Shown: positions 36,156 to 44,846, numbered from the stretch's first letter. The stretch: 64,000 nucleotides of DNA from Treponema vincentii (GCF_018336815.1 NZ_CP050497.1:2108001-2172000); one strand, 5' to 3'. Notes: generated by a model not told the origin, from the sequence alone. Program-made: numbers and translations.

Positions 36156-36935
36156 CTAATCCCTTATCAGTTCAGCTTCCAAAACCTTTCGGTCTTTAGG
36201 ATCAAGATACGTCAGCAATCGCTGTGCAAGGATACGCGGGTGATCGCCCGATTGAATACCAAGGATTCCTTCGATAATCATTTCCTTTGAGCGTACTTCC
36301 AGATTATTCTGGTATGAAAGTTTGGAAGCGATAGGAATGAGCAGCCAGTTTGCCATCATAGAACCGTAAAACGTCGTAACCAACGCAACTGCCATGTTCG
36401 GACCTAACGAACTCTTATCTTCGATGTTCAACAACATACCGATAAGACCGATAACCGTTCCCAACATTCCGAAGCCGGGCGCCAGTGTCGCCCATGCGTT
36501 TACTAATGAAATCCATTTATTGTGCCGCTCTTCCATCTGTGTCAATTCATTTTCCATCGACACACGAATGGCAGCTCCGTCGATACCGTCGATAACATTG
36601 CGCAGTCCGGTGCGAAGAAAATCATCTTCAAAATCCTGAATTTCTTCTTCCAGAGCCAAAAGACCGGTACGGCGGCTTTTTTCGGACAAGGCGACGAGTT
36701 TTTGTACCATTTCTTTCTCTTTATAGTCGGCAACTTTGAACACCCTGCCCATAACCTTGAAAATACCGATAACGTAAGAAAGCGGATAGGTTAAGAACAA
36801 ACACATATACGAACCGCCGATCGTGATGAACATCGAAGGAACGTCGATAAGTCCGCCGAGCGAGCTTCCCATAAAAGCGCCGAACATAACGACAGCGATA
36901 CCGCCGAATATACCTATAAATGATGCTATATCCAT
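36156..36935 (-). CDS. motA: MotA, flagellar stator ion-channel subunit
   Basis: 259 aa, intact. Four membrane helices: about 4-24, 33-53, 150-172 and 182-205. The cytoplasmic loop between helices 2 and 3 carries the torque-generating charges (LRTGLRNVIDGIDGAAIRVSMENEL region); AWATLAPGFGMLGTVIGLIGML and MAVALVTTFYGSMMANWLL are diagnostic. Pairs with MotB as a 5:2 complex. Follows flbD by 17 bp. Confidence 0.97.
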   Translation of the reverse strand: MDIASFIGIFGGIAVVMFGAFMGSSLGGLIDVPSMFITIGGSYMCLFLTYPLSYVIGIFKVMGRVFKVADYKEKEMVQKLVALSEKSRRTGLLALEEEIQDFEDDFLRTGLRNVIDGIDGAAIRVSMENELTQMEERHNKWISLVNAWATLAPGFGMLGTVIGLIGMLLNIEDKSSLGPNMAVALVTTFYGSMMANWLLIPIASKLSYQNNLEVRSKEMIIEGILGIQSGDHPRILAQRLLTYLDPKDRKVLEAELIRD

Positions 36936-36952
36936 AACTTAAGACAGCTCCC

Positions 36953-37150
36953 TTACATTTCGTTTTTAAAGATACCGATACATCTGCGGTACGCGACAAT
37001 AGCGTCGATCAGCGCGTCGGGCGTTTCTTTTATCACAAAACTTTTGCCCGATAGCATGTGCAACGTTACATCGGGATTACAGTCTATCGTTTCAATCTGA
37101 TGAGGATTTATCCAATACTGTGTACCGTTAAGCCGCGTAACCTTTACCAT
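36953..37150 (-). CDS. flbD: FlbD-family small flagellar protein
   Basis: 65 aa, matching the FlbD/SwrD family: MVKVTRLNGTQYWINPHQIETID at the start (motif in parts RLNGT and INPHQIE), then TLHMLSGKSFVIKE. SwrD raises stator power in Bacillus; the treponemal homologue sits in the same place between flgE and motA. Soluble, no membrane segment. Confidence 0.92.
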   Translation of the reverse strand: MVKVTRLNGTQYWINPHQIETIDCNPDVTLHMLSGKSFVIKETPDALIDAIVAYRRCIGIFKNEM

Positions 37151-37173
37151 AATGTATCCTTCATATTACCTTA

Positions 37174-38565
37174 TTACCGCTTCAAATTCAATACGGTTTC
37201 AAGCATTGTATCCGAAGTTTGAATAGTTTTTGCCCCTGCTTGGAACCCGCGCTGCGTAATAATCATATCGGTAAACTGATCGGTTAAATCGACATTACTC
37301 ATTTCGAGGGTACCGGCAATCAGCTTGCCCTTTCCCATAACGCCCGAAGTGGTAATGTTCGCAATACCGGAGTTATTCGACTGAATATAGGTATTTTCAC
37401 CGGCCTTTTCCAAACCGCCTTGGTTTGCAAAGCCCGCCATTGCAAGCTGACCGATCTCATTGCTTACTCCGTTGGAGTACACACCGGTGATAATACCGCT
37501 CTGATCAATCTTGAAGTTTTCAAGATAGCCCATCGCGTATCCGTCCTGTTCGTAAGCTTTAGTGGTGCTGCGTTCTGCGAATTGGGTAATTGTATTGCGT
37601 GAAGTACCGATCTCTCCTAGGTTAATATCGAAGGTATGGCGGACAGGAGCGCCGTCTTCACCGGCTGTTGCACCGGGAACGTTATAGGAAACCTGCACGA
37701 GTACTTGCCCTGCTTCAGCGGAGGCATTTCCTGCCGTATCGGTAACCGAAGCAAGGTGTCCGTAGTTGTCGAAGGTAACGGTAAACGTGTTGCCGGTTCC
37801 TTCGGTGGTGCCGACACCCGTGCGCGTTGCCGTTGCTTCCGCATTTTCAGGGTCAACATTGACCGTCGCGAGCCACTGGTTTTGAGTGCCCGGAACGCGC
37901 GAAAAACTTAAATTCAGTTCGTGGGTTTCGCCGAAAGTGTCGTATACTTTGAACTCGGTTGTCCATGTCGATTCCAACACTTGTGCGCGGTTCGCGTTTT
38001 CGGGTAATTCCGGAAGCCGCTTGTCGAGATTACAGGCGTAGTTCACCGAGGTAGTCGCACGGGCGTCGATCTTCTGCCCGATTGGGATAATGAGGTCTTC
38101 CGTCTGTGCGGAGGTGTTGATAAGGCGGGTACCGTCTACTTCCTGCGCCATCCAGCCCTGAACACGCATACCGTTTGCGGGGTTCACCATCGTACCGTCT
38201 TTATCGACACCGAAGGCTCCGGCGCGGGTATAAAAGCTCTTTTCACCCGACTTGAGTACGAAGAAACCGTTTCCCTGCACCGCGATATCGGTATTGATAC
38301 CGGTTGACTGCAAAGCGCCCTGCGTATGCACGGTGTCGATACTCGCAACCATAACACCGAGGCCGACTTCTTTCGGGTTCACACCGCCGACTTCTTCGTT
38401 CGGACGGGAAGCGCCGCTCAACTGCTGAGAAATCAAATCCTGAAAATTAACCCGTCCGCGCTTAAAACCGGTCGTGTTTACGTTTGCAATATTGTTACCG
38501 ATAACATCCATTCTTGTTTGGTGATTCTGCATTCCGGAAACGCCGGAAAATAATGACCGCATCAT
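37174..38565 (-). CDS. flgE: FlgE, flagellar hook protein
   Basis: 463 aa. N-terminal rod/hook motif [20 protein letters not shown] and [15 protein letters not shown], the NGFFVL strand, and a C-terminal helix ending [21 protein letters not shown]. The start may be Met1 or Met2. Lys165 and Cys178 (K in [10 protein letters not shown] in NYACNLD) lie 13 apart, at the same residue numbers as the pair that forms lysinoalanine cross-links between hook subunits in T. denticola. This cross-link stabilises the spirochaetal hook in the periplasm. Follows flgD by 30 bp. Confidence 0.96.
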   Translation of the reverse strand: MMRSLFSGVSGMQNHQTRMDVIGNNIANVNTTGFKRGRVNFQDLISQQLSGASRPNEEVGGVNPKEVGLGVMVASIDTVHTQGALQSTGINTDIAVQGNGFFVLKSGEKSFYTRAGAFGVDKDGTMVNPANGMRVQGWMAQEVDGTRLINTSAQTEDLIIPIGQKIDARATTSVNYACNLDKRLPELPENANRAQVLESTWTTEFKVYDTFGETHELNLSFSRVPGTQNQWLATVNVDPENAEATATRTGVGTTEGTGNTFTVTFDNYGHLASVTDTAGNASAEAGQVLVQVSYNVPGATAGEDGAPVRHTFDINLGEIGTSRNTITQFAERSTTKAYEQDGYAMGYLENFKIDQSGIITGVYSNGVSNEIGQLAMAGFANQGGLEKAGENTYIQSNNSGIANITTSGVMGKGKLIAGTLEMSNVDLTDQFTDMIITQRGFQAGAKTIQTSDTMLETVLNLKR

Positions 38566-38595
38566 ATCTGTATCTCCTCTCTTCTATTATATAGT

Positions 38596-39075
38596 TTAGT
38601 TATTTGCATAGACGGTTTGTACGTCCGACCATGCATACCATTTGCCGTTAACCTGTACCTGCGGATTCTCGCCGCGGGTTGCAGCCGTAATAGTTCCCGA
38701 AACGGTACCGCTGCTCTGTTCGATATCAACTTGTTTGCCGACCACATTGACCGCCGAAGAATCTCCGATCAGTCTATTCAAAGTTCCGAAGCTCTGGTTC
38801 ATGTTTGTCAACTGCTCAAGCGACGTGAACTGCGCCATCTGAGCGACAAACTGAGTGTCTTCCAGCGGGCTGGTGGGATCCTGATGAGTCAGCTGCGCTA
38901 CGAGTAGTTGCAGAAAATCGTCTTTTCCCAGCTCCTGCTTCGGCTTTCGCCCTTCCGGAAAATTCTGTTTATTGATTGTGTCAACTTCCATGTTGAGCAG
39001 GGCTTTTTCTTCCGGACTCATTTCAAAAGAAGGCATCGGAACTCCGTTTCCTTGCGCTACCGTACTGATGTTCAT
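38596..39075 (-). CDS. flgD: FlgD, hook-cap protein
   Basis: 159 aa. LGKDDFLQLLVAQLTHQDPT and DTQFVAQMAQFTSLEQLTNM are the FlgD N-terminal signature; a short Tudor/Fn3-like C-terminal part follows (VNVVGKQVDIEQ). The cap directs FlgE polymerisation. This is a short FlgD, common in spirochaetes. Downstream of fliK by 18 bp. Confidence 0.95.
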   Translation of the reverse strand: MNISTVAQGNGVPMPSFEMSPEEKALLNMEVDTINKQNFPEGRKPKQELGKDDFLQLLVAQLTHQDPTSPLEDTQFVAQMAQFTSLEQLTNMNQSFGTLNRLIGDSSAVNVVGKQVDIEQSSGTVSGTITAATRGENPQVQVNGKWYAWSDVQTVYANN

Positions 39076-39093
39076 ATCTCTTTATCTCCCATT

Positions 39094-40428
39094 TTACGCA
39101 AATACATTCACTGCTTGATCTTGCCCGAATGCGTAGACAGTTTCAGTATCGGCATAACGATTGCCCTGCATTACCTCAAGCCGGTCATTTTGTGCAAATA
39201 ATTCATTAAATTGACCGTTCTTGCCATCGAATTGCCGGCCGCCGCCTTCGCCCGACCAGCTGACATCGAATTGCGCACTCGCGAATCCGCCCTGTTCAAA
39301 GGCTTTTGCAAGCTGTTCGATGCTTTCTTTAAACGCTTCGTACGCTTCTTTTGATCCCGTGATAATCTTCCCAACGATTTTTTTACCGCCAGCCAATTCC
39401 AAATTGATCCTGACATTACCGAGATGCGCGGGTTGCATTTGCAAGCGGATGACACCTGCGTTGTTATCCTGCAATACAATCCGCCCTGCCTGCACAAAGT
39501 CGGGCGCCATATCCTGCACCTGCTGCGCAACCAACGAGGCAAAACTCGGTGCGCCGCTCTCCTGCGCTGTCTGTGTACCGTTTGCAGCGGTGCCCAAACC
39601 AGCCGTCATACTGCGAAAGTCTGCCGCCATATCAACCGACGGCGCATTGGTAACCCGCACGGCGGCGCCCGCTTCGTGTACGGAACCGTCCGCAGTAACC
39701 GGAGCGGCATTCACCGTGCGCTCATCTATAATAGTAAACACCGGTTTGTGCTGTTTTACCTGCTGCGCCTTTGTGCTTTTTTCGAGAGCGCTATCCGCGG
39801 CGGGCTCATCAGCATTTTTCTTCTGCTTTCCGGACAGCTCTGCCGTGCCGGAAGCCGATATACCTACAGCCAAGCCGGATTCCGCTTTGCCGTTTTTCTG
39901 TTTTTTCAACTGCTGAGCTTCTTCGGCAGAGAGTAAAGCGGCTCCCTCAGGCACGGCATCCGGCTCCGCTTGAGCAAACATCGAAGTTTGAAGCTGCTTA
40001 TCCGCGCCGTTTTCAAGCGCATTCTTTACATCGAATCCGTCTTCAAAGGCACGCAAAACGTCCGCGTCTGCAAGCGCTTCGGCGGCCTCCCCTTCCCGTG
40101 CATCTGCTTCGGCAAGGTGTTGTGCACGCGGATCACTTTGCTTTCCGGCTTTGTTCTTTAACCGGGATAATTCGGTTTGTGCCGCAGCATTTTTTTTACG
40201 CTCGGTCTGTTCCGACGCTTCTTGAGCCGACGCTGCATTGCCGGATATTTTTTCGTCTCCCGCAGTACGGCTGTCAGTCTCCTCCGCCATCAGTTTTTGT
40301 ATTATATCGATAAAGGATGAGCCCTTCACATCAGGTTCTTTTGCATTTTTTTTATCCTGATTACTTGACTGTACCGCATCCGTGTAATTGACCGGCTGCA
40401 TATCGTTCTGGACATCAAGTGTTTGCAT
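39094..40428 (-). CDS. fliK: FliK, hook-length control protein (Tap1-type)
   Basis: 444 aa from the ATG at 40426-40428, preceded by TTGGAGG; the TTG 15 bp further out is within that site. The N-terminal 290 residues are low-complexity (Ala/Glu/Lys/Gln-rich), the disordered ruler. The C-terminal domain (about 310-420: VIRLQMQPAHLGNVRINLEL) is the Flg_hook fold that touches FlhB. A single FliK acts as a molecular ruler and switches FlhB when the hook is complete. First gene of the operon, behind a sigma-28-like promoter. Confidence 0.92.
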   Translation of the reverse strand: MQTLDVQNDMQPVNYTDAVQSSNQDKKNAKEPDVKGSSFIDIIQKLMAEETDSRTAGDEKISGNAASAQEASEQTERKKNAAAQTELSRLKNKAGKQSDPRAQHLAEADAREGEAAEALADADVLRAFEDGFDVKNALENGADKQLQTSMFAQAEPDAVPEGAALLSAEEAQQLKKQKNGKAESGLAVGISASGTAELSGKQKKNADEPAADSALEKSTKAQQVKQHKPVFTIIDERTVNAAPVTADGSVHEAGAAVRVTNAPSVDMAADFRSMTAGLGTAANGTQTAQESGAPSFASLVAQQVQDMAPDFVQAGRIVLQDNNAGVIRLQMQPAHLGNVRINLELAGGKKIVGKIITGSKEAYEAFKESIEQLAKAFEQGGFASAQFDVSWSGEGGGRQFDGKNGQFNELFAQNDRLEVMQGNRYADTETVYAFGQDQAVNVFA

Positions 40429-40489
40429 ATATTGAACCTCCAATTTGCCTCTATATAGATAAATAATAGATAAACTCTCGTCTTTATGA

Positions 40490-40516
40490 TTTTCGGCGTT
40501 TTTTTTGCCTTATTGA
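40490..40516 (-). promoter_or_regulatory. Sigma-28-like promoter of the motility operon
   Basis: On the minus strand: TCAA (40516-40513), 15-bp spacer, GCCGAAAA (40497-40490), against the FliA consensus TAAA-N15-GCCGATAA (10 of 12). It lies about 60 bp before fliK. AT-rich sigma-70-like words nearby (TATTAT around 40460) are weaker alternatives. Confidence 0.5.
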
Positions 40517-40632
40517 GAAAGAAAAGAAACAAAATGGGAAAGATTTTATAGAGATCTCTAAAAAACTTGAGTTTTTTGCAGATGCTCTAATCTCTCAGCT
40601 TTAAAAAATAAGAACAATTCTTAATTTTCTCA

Positions 40633-40662
40633 TTGACAAATCTTTTATACCTGCTTTAAAAT
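40633..40662 (+). promoter_or_regulatory. Sigma-70 promoter of the acyl-CoA dehydrogenase locus
   Basis: TTGACA (40633-40638), 18-bp spacer, TAAAAT (40657-40662). The predicted leader is about 135 nt. Confidence 0.7.
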
Positions 40663-40803
40663 AGAAATTAGGAATGAAGTGCAGCTTTATTATTTACATG
40701 AAATGAAGCGGCATATACACAATGAAGAAACTCTCTAAAATCATTACCGGTTTTTAGGGACTCTCCGAATAGCAAAAAGTGAATACTTGACAGGAGGTAA
40801 ATC

Positions 40804-41973
40804 ATGTTATTCAAAACGACAGAAGCACACGAAGCGTTGCGCAAGCAGGTTCGCGAATGGGCTGAAAAAGAAGTAAAACCGATCGTACTCGAAAAAGATC
40901 GCGGCCCTGTTGAAGATGCGTGGATGGAAGATCAGGTAAAGCAGATGGCCGCTCACGGGTGGCTCGGCATTCCCTATTCCAAGGATTACGGCGGAGCGGG
41001 GCTTGATGTTATCAGCTACGCAATCGTTGTTGAAGAGCTTTCCCGCGTGGACGGCGGTATCGGTGTTATCTGCTCAGCACATACGTCTTTAGGCGCATAT
41101 CCGATTGCAGAATTCGGAACGGAAGCTCAAAAGCAGAAATATTTAATACCGCTTGCAAAGGGCGAGAAAATCGGTGCATTCGGCCTAACGGAACCCAATG
41201 CGGGCAGCGATGCCGGCGGTACCGAAACCGAGTATATCGATGACGGCAGCAATTACATTCTGAACGGTTCAAAGATTTTCATTACCAATGCGCCCAAGGC
41301 TGACACCTATGTTGTATTTGCTGCAAATCCCGATGTTCCCGGAACAAGGGGGATCAGTGCATTCATCGTGGAAAAAGGCGATGAGGGTTTTGAATTCGGT
41401 GAACACTATGACAAACTCGGTATCCGTACTTCCGCAACTGCAGAGCTGATCTTCAATGAAGTAACGATTCCTCATGACCGCTTGCTCGGTAAAGAGGGTG
41501 AAGGCTTCAAAATCGCTATGAAAACCCTCGACGGCGGCCGTATCGGTATCGCAGCGCAAGCGCTCGGTATTGCACAAGGCGCGTATGAAGAAGCGGTAAA
41601 ATATGCACGCACCCGCGAACAGTTCGGTAAACCGATCGGCGCTCAGCAGAACCTCGCATTTAAGCTTGCTGATATGCTGACAAAAATCGAAGCAGCCCGC
41701 CTTCTGATCTACAAAGCTGCGGAAAAGAAAGAAAACCACGAGGATTACGGCCTTGATTCCGCGATGGCAAAAATGTATGCATCGGATATCGCGCTTGAAG
41801 TGGTGAATGCAGCGCTCCAAATCCATGGCGGCTCAGGCTTTATCAAAGGCATTCCGGTAGAAAAGATGTATCGCGATGCCAAGATTACCACCATCTACGA
41901 AGGCACCAACGAAATCCAACGGCTCGTTATTGCATCGAAGATATTGGGAAAACTCGGTAAGGCAAACCGGTAA
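40804..41973 (+). CDS. Acyl-CoA dehydrogenase (short-chain/butyryl-CoA type)
   Basis: 389 aa, full length; perfect AGGAGG site seven bases before ATG. It oxidises acyl-CoA to enoyl-CoA with FAD, or works in reverse in butyrate formation. FAD/substrate motifs: GAFGLTEPNAGSDAGG (about 124-139), YARTREQFGKPIGA and the C-terminal IYEGTNEIQR, where Glu366 is the catalytic base position of short-chain enzymes. Soluble. The usual redox partner is EtfAB; here the next gene is only an EtfA-type FAD domain fused to rubredoxin, and no etfB is in view. Confidence 0.95.
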   Translation: MLFKTTEAHEALRKQVREWAEKEVKPIVLEKDRGPVEDAWMEDQVKQMAAHGWLGIPYSKDYGGAGLDVISYAIVVEELSRVDGGIGVICSAHTSLGAYPIAEFGTEAQKQKYLIPLAKGEKIGAFGLTEPNAGSDAGGTETEYIDDGSNYILNGSKIFITNAPKADTYVVFAANPDVPGTRGISAFIVEKGDEGFEFGEHYDKLGIRTSATAELIFNEVTIPHDRLLGKEGEGFKIAMKTLDGGRIGIAAQALGIAQGAYEEAVKYARTREQFGKPIGAQQNLAFKLADMLTKIEAARLLIYKAAEKKENHEDYGLDSAMAKMYASDIALEVVNAALQIHGGSGFIKGIPVEKMYRDAKITTIYEGTNEIQRLVIASKILGKLGKANR

Positions 41974-42004
41974 ATCAACAACACACATTTTTAAAGAAGG
42001 TTTA

Positions 42005-42116
42005 TTTTCAGCGGCGCCGTTTGCACCGCTGAAAAACACGTCAAGTTTGCTCATGTAAACTTGCAGATGATATATGTGCGCGTTCCGCGCACGAAATGAT
42101 AAAGTTTTTATAGGAG
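42005..42116 (+). repeat. Palindromic leader module upstream of the EtfA-rubredoxin gene
   Basis: In order: TTTTCAGCGG/CCGCTGAAAA (42005-42035), CAAGTTT/AAACTTG (42042-42063), GTGCGCG/CGCGCAC (42076-42092), then AAAGTTTTTATAGGAG (42101-42116), which contains the ribosome site. The same order of word types and the same tail recur twice before the flavodiiron gene (42907-43198). Confidence 0.75.
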
Positions 42117-42122
42117 TATGAA

Positions 42123-42902
42123 ATGGCAGTAGCTCGACTAAAAGGTGATCCGAAAATCGGTATTACCGGCATGCGCAAACGTATCTTCCCCGACGGCGAT
42201 ACGATGAAAGAGAAGGTTCACAAACTGGTTCAGCAGTTGGTTGAAGTTGAACGTTTTAAGTTCTACAAAGATGTGGATATCAATTCACTGATGGCGATGG
42301 CGCCGATTGGTGTTTCAGGCGGTCGCGGTGTAAAAGACAAAGAGACGTGGCACTTAATAGAAGACTTGGCAAAAGCAGCAGGCGCTTCCATCGGTTCTTC
42401 CCGCCCCGCAGCGGAAACCTTAAAGTATGTTCCGGTGCAGCGGTATGTCGGTATGTCCGGACAAAAGTTTAAGGGGAACCTCTATTTTGCGATCGGTATT
42501 TCCGGCGCTATTCAGCACTTGAAAGGTATTAAAGATGCCTCCCGTATTATCGCCATCAACAAAAGTAAGAAAGCGCCGATTTTCTCACACTGCGATTACG
42601 GTATTGTCGGCGATTTGGAAGAAGTTATTCCGATCTTAATTGAAGAACTCAATGCGCTTTCAAAAGAAGAGCTGACCTTCCCCTATCCGAAGATTAAGAA
42701 AGCGCCAGTGCCGCGTCCGTCTCGAATTGGACCGCAGTATGTTTGTTTGGGCTGCGGCTATAAGTATGTACCGGAAGAAGGGAATAAGGACGCGGATATT
42801 CCGCCTGAAACCTTGTTCGAGCATCTGGATCCCGAATTCACTTGTCCCGACTGCGGCGAAGCGAAAGACCGCTTTATCAAGTTGACGTTCCGCAACAACT
42901 AA
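42123..42902 (+). CDS. EtfA-type FAD domain fused to rubredoxin
   Basis: 259 aa. Residues about 60-175 match the C-terminal FAD-binding domain of electron transfer flavoprotein alpha: GGRG (66-69), SSRP (92-95), VGMSGQ (109-114), GISGAIQH (125-132), AINK (144-147) and DYGIVGD (158-164). A Pro-rich linker (190-205) joins a complete rubredoxin: CLGCGY (Cys208, Cys211) and CPDC (Cys241, Cys244) for the Fe(Cys)4 site. EtfA domain I (about 190 aa) is missing; residues 1-60 are unassigned. This design would pass electrons from FAD to the iron inside one chain. Flanked by a flavin dehydrogenase and a rubredoxin-type acceptor enzyme. Confidence 0.9.
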   Translation: MAVARLKGDPKIGITGMRKRIFPDGDTMKEKVHKLVQQLVEVERFKFYKDVDINSLMAMAPIGVSGGRGVKDKETWHLIEDLAKAAGASIGSSRPAAETLKYVPVQRYVGMSGQKFKGNLYFAIGISGAIQHLKGIKDASRIIAINKSKKAPIFSHCDYGIVGDLEEVIPILIEELNALSKEELTFPYPKIKKAPVPRPSRIGPQYVCLGCGYKYVPEEGNKDADIPPETLFEHLDPEFTCPDCGEAKDRFIKLTFRNN

Positions 42903-42906
42903 AAAA

Positions 42907-43198
42907 GGAGTTTGATAAAAAGCGCCGTCTGAAATGTCGCCGCCGCTTTTTATCTCAAGTTTGCGTTGCAAACTTGATTATTTACGTGTGCGCGTAACGC
43001 GCACGGCTAAAAACTTTTTCGGATGTTCAAACATCCTACAAAAGTTTTTATAGGAGTTTGATAAAAAGCGCCGTCTAAAATGTCGCCGCCGCTTTTTATC
43101 TCAAGTTTACGTTGCAAACTTGATTATTTACGAGTGCGCGTAACGCGCACGGCTAAAAACTTTTTCGGATGTTCAAACATCCTACAAAAGTTTTTATA
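42907..43198 (+). repeat. 146-bp tandem duplication of the palindromic leader module
   Basis: Units 42907-43052 and 43053-43198 are the same length and differ at only a few bases. Each contains GATAAAAAGCG...CGCTTTTTATC, CAAGTTT/AAACTTG, GTGCGCGTAACGCGCAC, GGATGTTCAAACATCC and the tail AAAGTTTTTATA before GGAG. The second GGAG (43199-43202) is the ribosome site of the flavodiiron gene, so the duplication also copied a ribosome site. It fills the 306-bp gap; no ORF. Confidence 0.9.
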
Positions 43199-43208
43199 GG
43201 AGTTTACT

Positions 43209-44513
43209 ATGTACAATGTACGTGAAGTTACAAAAGATGTATGGTGGGTCGGCGGACACGATCACCGCTTAACATTATTCGAAAATATGCACCCGATACC
43301 CCTCGGAGTGAGCTACAACGCATATCTTCTTTTTGACAAAAAGAGCACCATCCTATTTGATACGGCGGAATGGACATCCTGCCCGCAGCTGATGGAAAAT
43401 ATTGCCTATTTGCTGGAAAAATATGGACGCGATAAGGTTGACTATCTTGTTGTAAACCACATGGAATGCGACCACTCCTCCTCCGTAACCACCGTGTTGG
43501 ACAAATGGGCGCCGACAATTATCTCCACGGAAAAAGGCTTTATGCTGATGCGTCAGTTCGCCTATGATCCCGACAACTACAAAACCGATACCGTTAAAGA
43601 AGGAGACACCCGCACCTTTGAAGACCACACCATTGCCTTTGTTGAAGCGCCGATGGTGCACTGGCCGGAAGTTATGGTTACCCTTGATGTAACCAACGGA
43701 GTGCTCTTTTCTGCGGATGCGTTCGGCTCGTTTATCGCACTTGACGGTAAGCTTTTTGCAAAAGAAGTAAACTACCCGCGCGACTGGATGGATGAAGCAC
43801 GCCGCTATCTGACAAACATCGTCGGTAAGTATGGCCCTGAGGTTATGCACCTTGTTGGAAAGGTGCTCAAGCTCGACCTATTACCTAAGATTAAATACAT
43901 CTGTTCTCTGCACGGTTTGGTATGGGAGGCGGACAACTTTCCCTACATCCTCGACAAATACCTGCACTGGGCAACCTACACGCCGGAAGAAAAAGGCGTG
44001 TTGCTGGTGTACGGTTCCATTTACGGAAATACGGAATCCGCGGCCTTTGCGCTTGCTTCAAAGATTGTTGAAAAAGGCATTACGAATGTGTCGGTATACG
44101 ATGCGTCGAGCACCCATGTGTCGTATCTTATTTCCGAAGCATTCAAGTTCAGCCATATCGTTATTTGTTCTCCGACATATAACTTGAACATTTTCCCGCC
44201 GATCCATGAGTTCTTGGATCACATGAGGCTTTTGAACTTACAGAATAGAAAAATCGCTATTGTGGAAAATGGCTCATGGGCAGTACGGTCGGGTGACCTT
44301 ATTCAGGAATTTATCGAAAAGAACATGGATGATATGGAAATTATCAACGAACGTATCACCATTGCTTCAACGATGAGTCCCGATAAGGGCTATGAGCTTG
44401 ATTCTATGGCTCAAGCAATCGCCGATTCTATGAATGCAACGGATATCTCCTTACCGGAAGGAGTGCCGCAGCTTGATGTTTCCGGCATCCACTTCGCACG
44501 GGAAAGAAGGTAA
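43209..44513 (+). CDS. Flavodiiron protein (A-type, FprA family)
   Basis: 434 aa. The beta-lactamase-like domain keeps every diiron ligand: HMECDH (His84, Glu86, Asp88, with His89), His151 (MVHWPE), Asp170 (SADAFGS) and His235 (SLHGLVW). A flavodoxin domain follows (YGSIYGNTE, 268-276). The family reduces O2 to water or NO to N2O with electrons from rubredoxin. About 30 residues longer than the minimal class A, with no extra domain. GGAG upstream comes from the duplicated leader. The neighbouring EtfA-rubredoxin fusion is the obvious electron donor. Confidence 0.95.
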   Translation: MYNVREVTKDVWWVGGHDHRLTLFENMHPIPLGVSYNAYLLFDKKSTILFDTAEWTSCPQLMENIAYLLEKYGRDKVDYLVVNHMECDHSSSVTTVLDKWAPTIISTEKGFMLMRQFAYDPDNYKTDTVKEGDTRTFEDHTIAFVEAPMVHWPEVMVTLDVTNGVLFSADAFGSFIALDGKLFAKEVNYPRDWMDEARRYLTNIVGKYGPEVMHLVGKVLKLDLLPKIKYICSLHGLVWEADNFPYILDKYLHWATYTPEEKGVLLVYGSIYGNTESAAFALASKIVEKGITNVSVYDASSTHVSYLISEAFKFSHIVICSPTYNLNIFPPIHEFLDHMRLLNLQNRKIAIVENGSWAVRSGDLIQEFIEKNMDDMEIINERITIASTMSPDKGYELDSMAQAIADSMNATDISLPEGVPQLDVSGIHFARERR

Positions 44514-44846
44514 ATCTTGCCGGTAAATGTACCGCCGTGTACATTCGCTGGCGGCGATGTTTTTGCTGCGCAAAAACATCGCTTTTGCGTAGAACCCCCG
44601 CCGTCCGTGGCGGTACTGATACGCCTTTCCGTAAGCCTTTTAAAATAGACTGTCCAGAAGTGTATATCCGTGTACATTTGCTGACGGCGAGTTTTTACTC
44701 ACGCAAAAACATCGCTGTTGCGTGAAACCACGGACATCCCTGTCCGTTCTGAAACTACAAAAAACACCCGGAGGCGTATCTTTGATACGTTGAGGACACT
44801 TTTTTACCGTATGACGCAGTAGATGCGTCGTATATTTCAAAAGGGA
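44514..44846. repeat. Modular palindrome array (array 2), between convergent genes
   Basis: Contains GTACA/TGTAC words, GGCGATGTTTTTGC/GCAAAAACATCGC (44552-44582), a second hairpin at about 44692-44718, CGTATCTTTGATACG (44774-44788) and the end sequence GACGCAGTAGATGCGTCGTATATTTCAAAAGGG (44814-44846, given in parts: GACGCAGTAGATG and TTTCAAAAGG). The last word supplies the TGA stop codon of the M81 gene. No coding frame. Shares end and hairpin words with arrays 1 and 3. Confidence 0.75.

Larger units (their letters stand above)
40429..40803. other. Divergent control region between fliK and the acyl-CoA dehydrogenase gene
   Basis: 375 bp without a gene. It holds the fliK promoter (40490-40516), the palindrome AGAGATCTCT at 40550-40559, a copy of the CTCTAAAAAACTTGAG motif (40556-40571) and the dehydrogenase promoter (40633-40662). 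The 140 bp before the dehydrogenase start carry no clear structure apart from its ribosome site. Confidence 0.7.

Noticed and set aside
41965..43210. Rex-type redox operator near the EtfA-rubredoxin and flavodiiron genes
   Set aside because: No TTGTGA...TCACAA palindrome was found; the palindromes present are the module words, unrelated to Rex.
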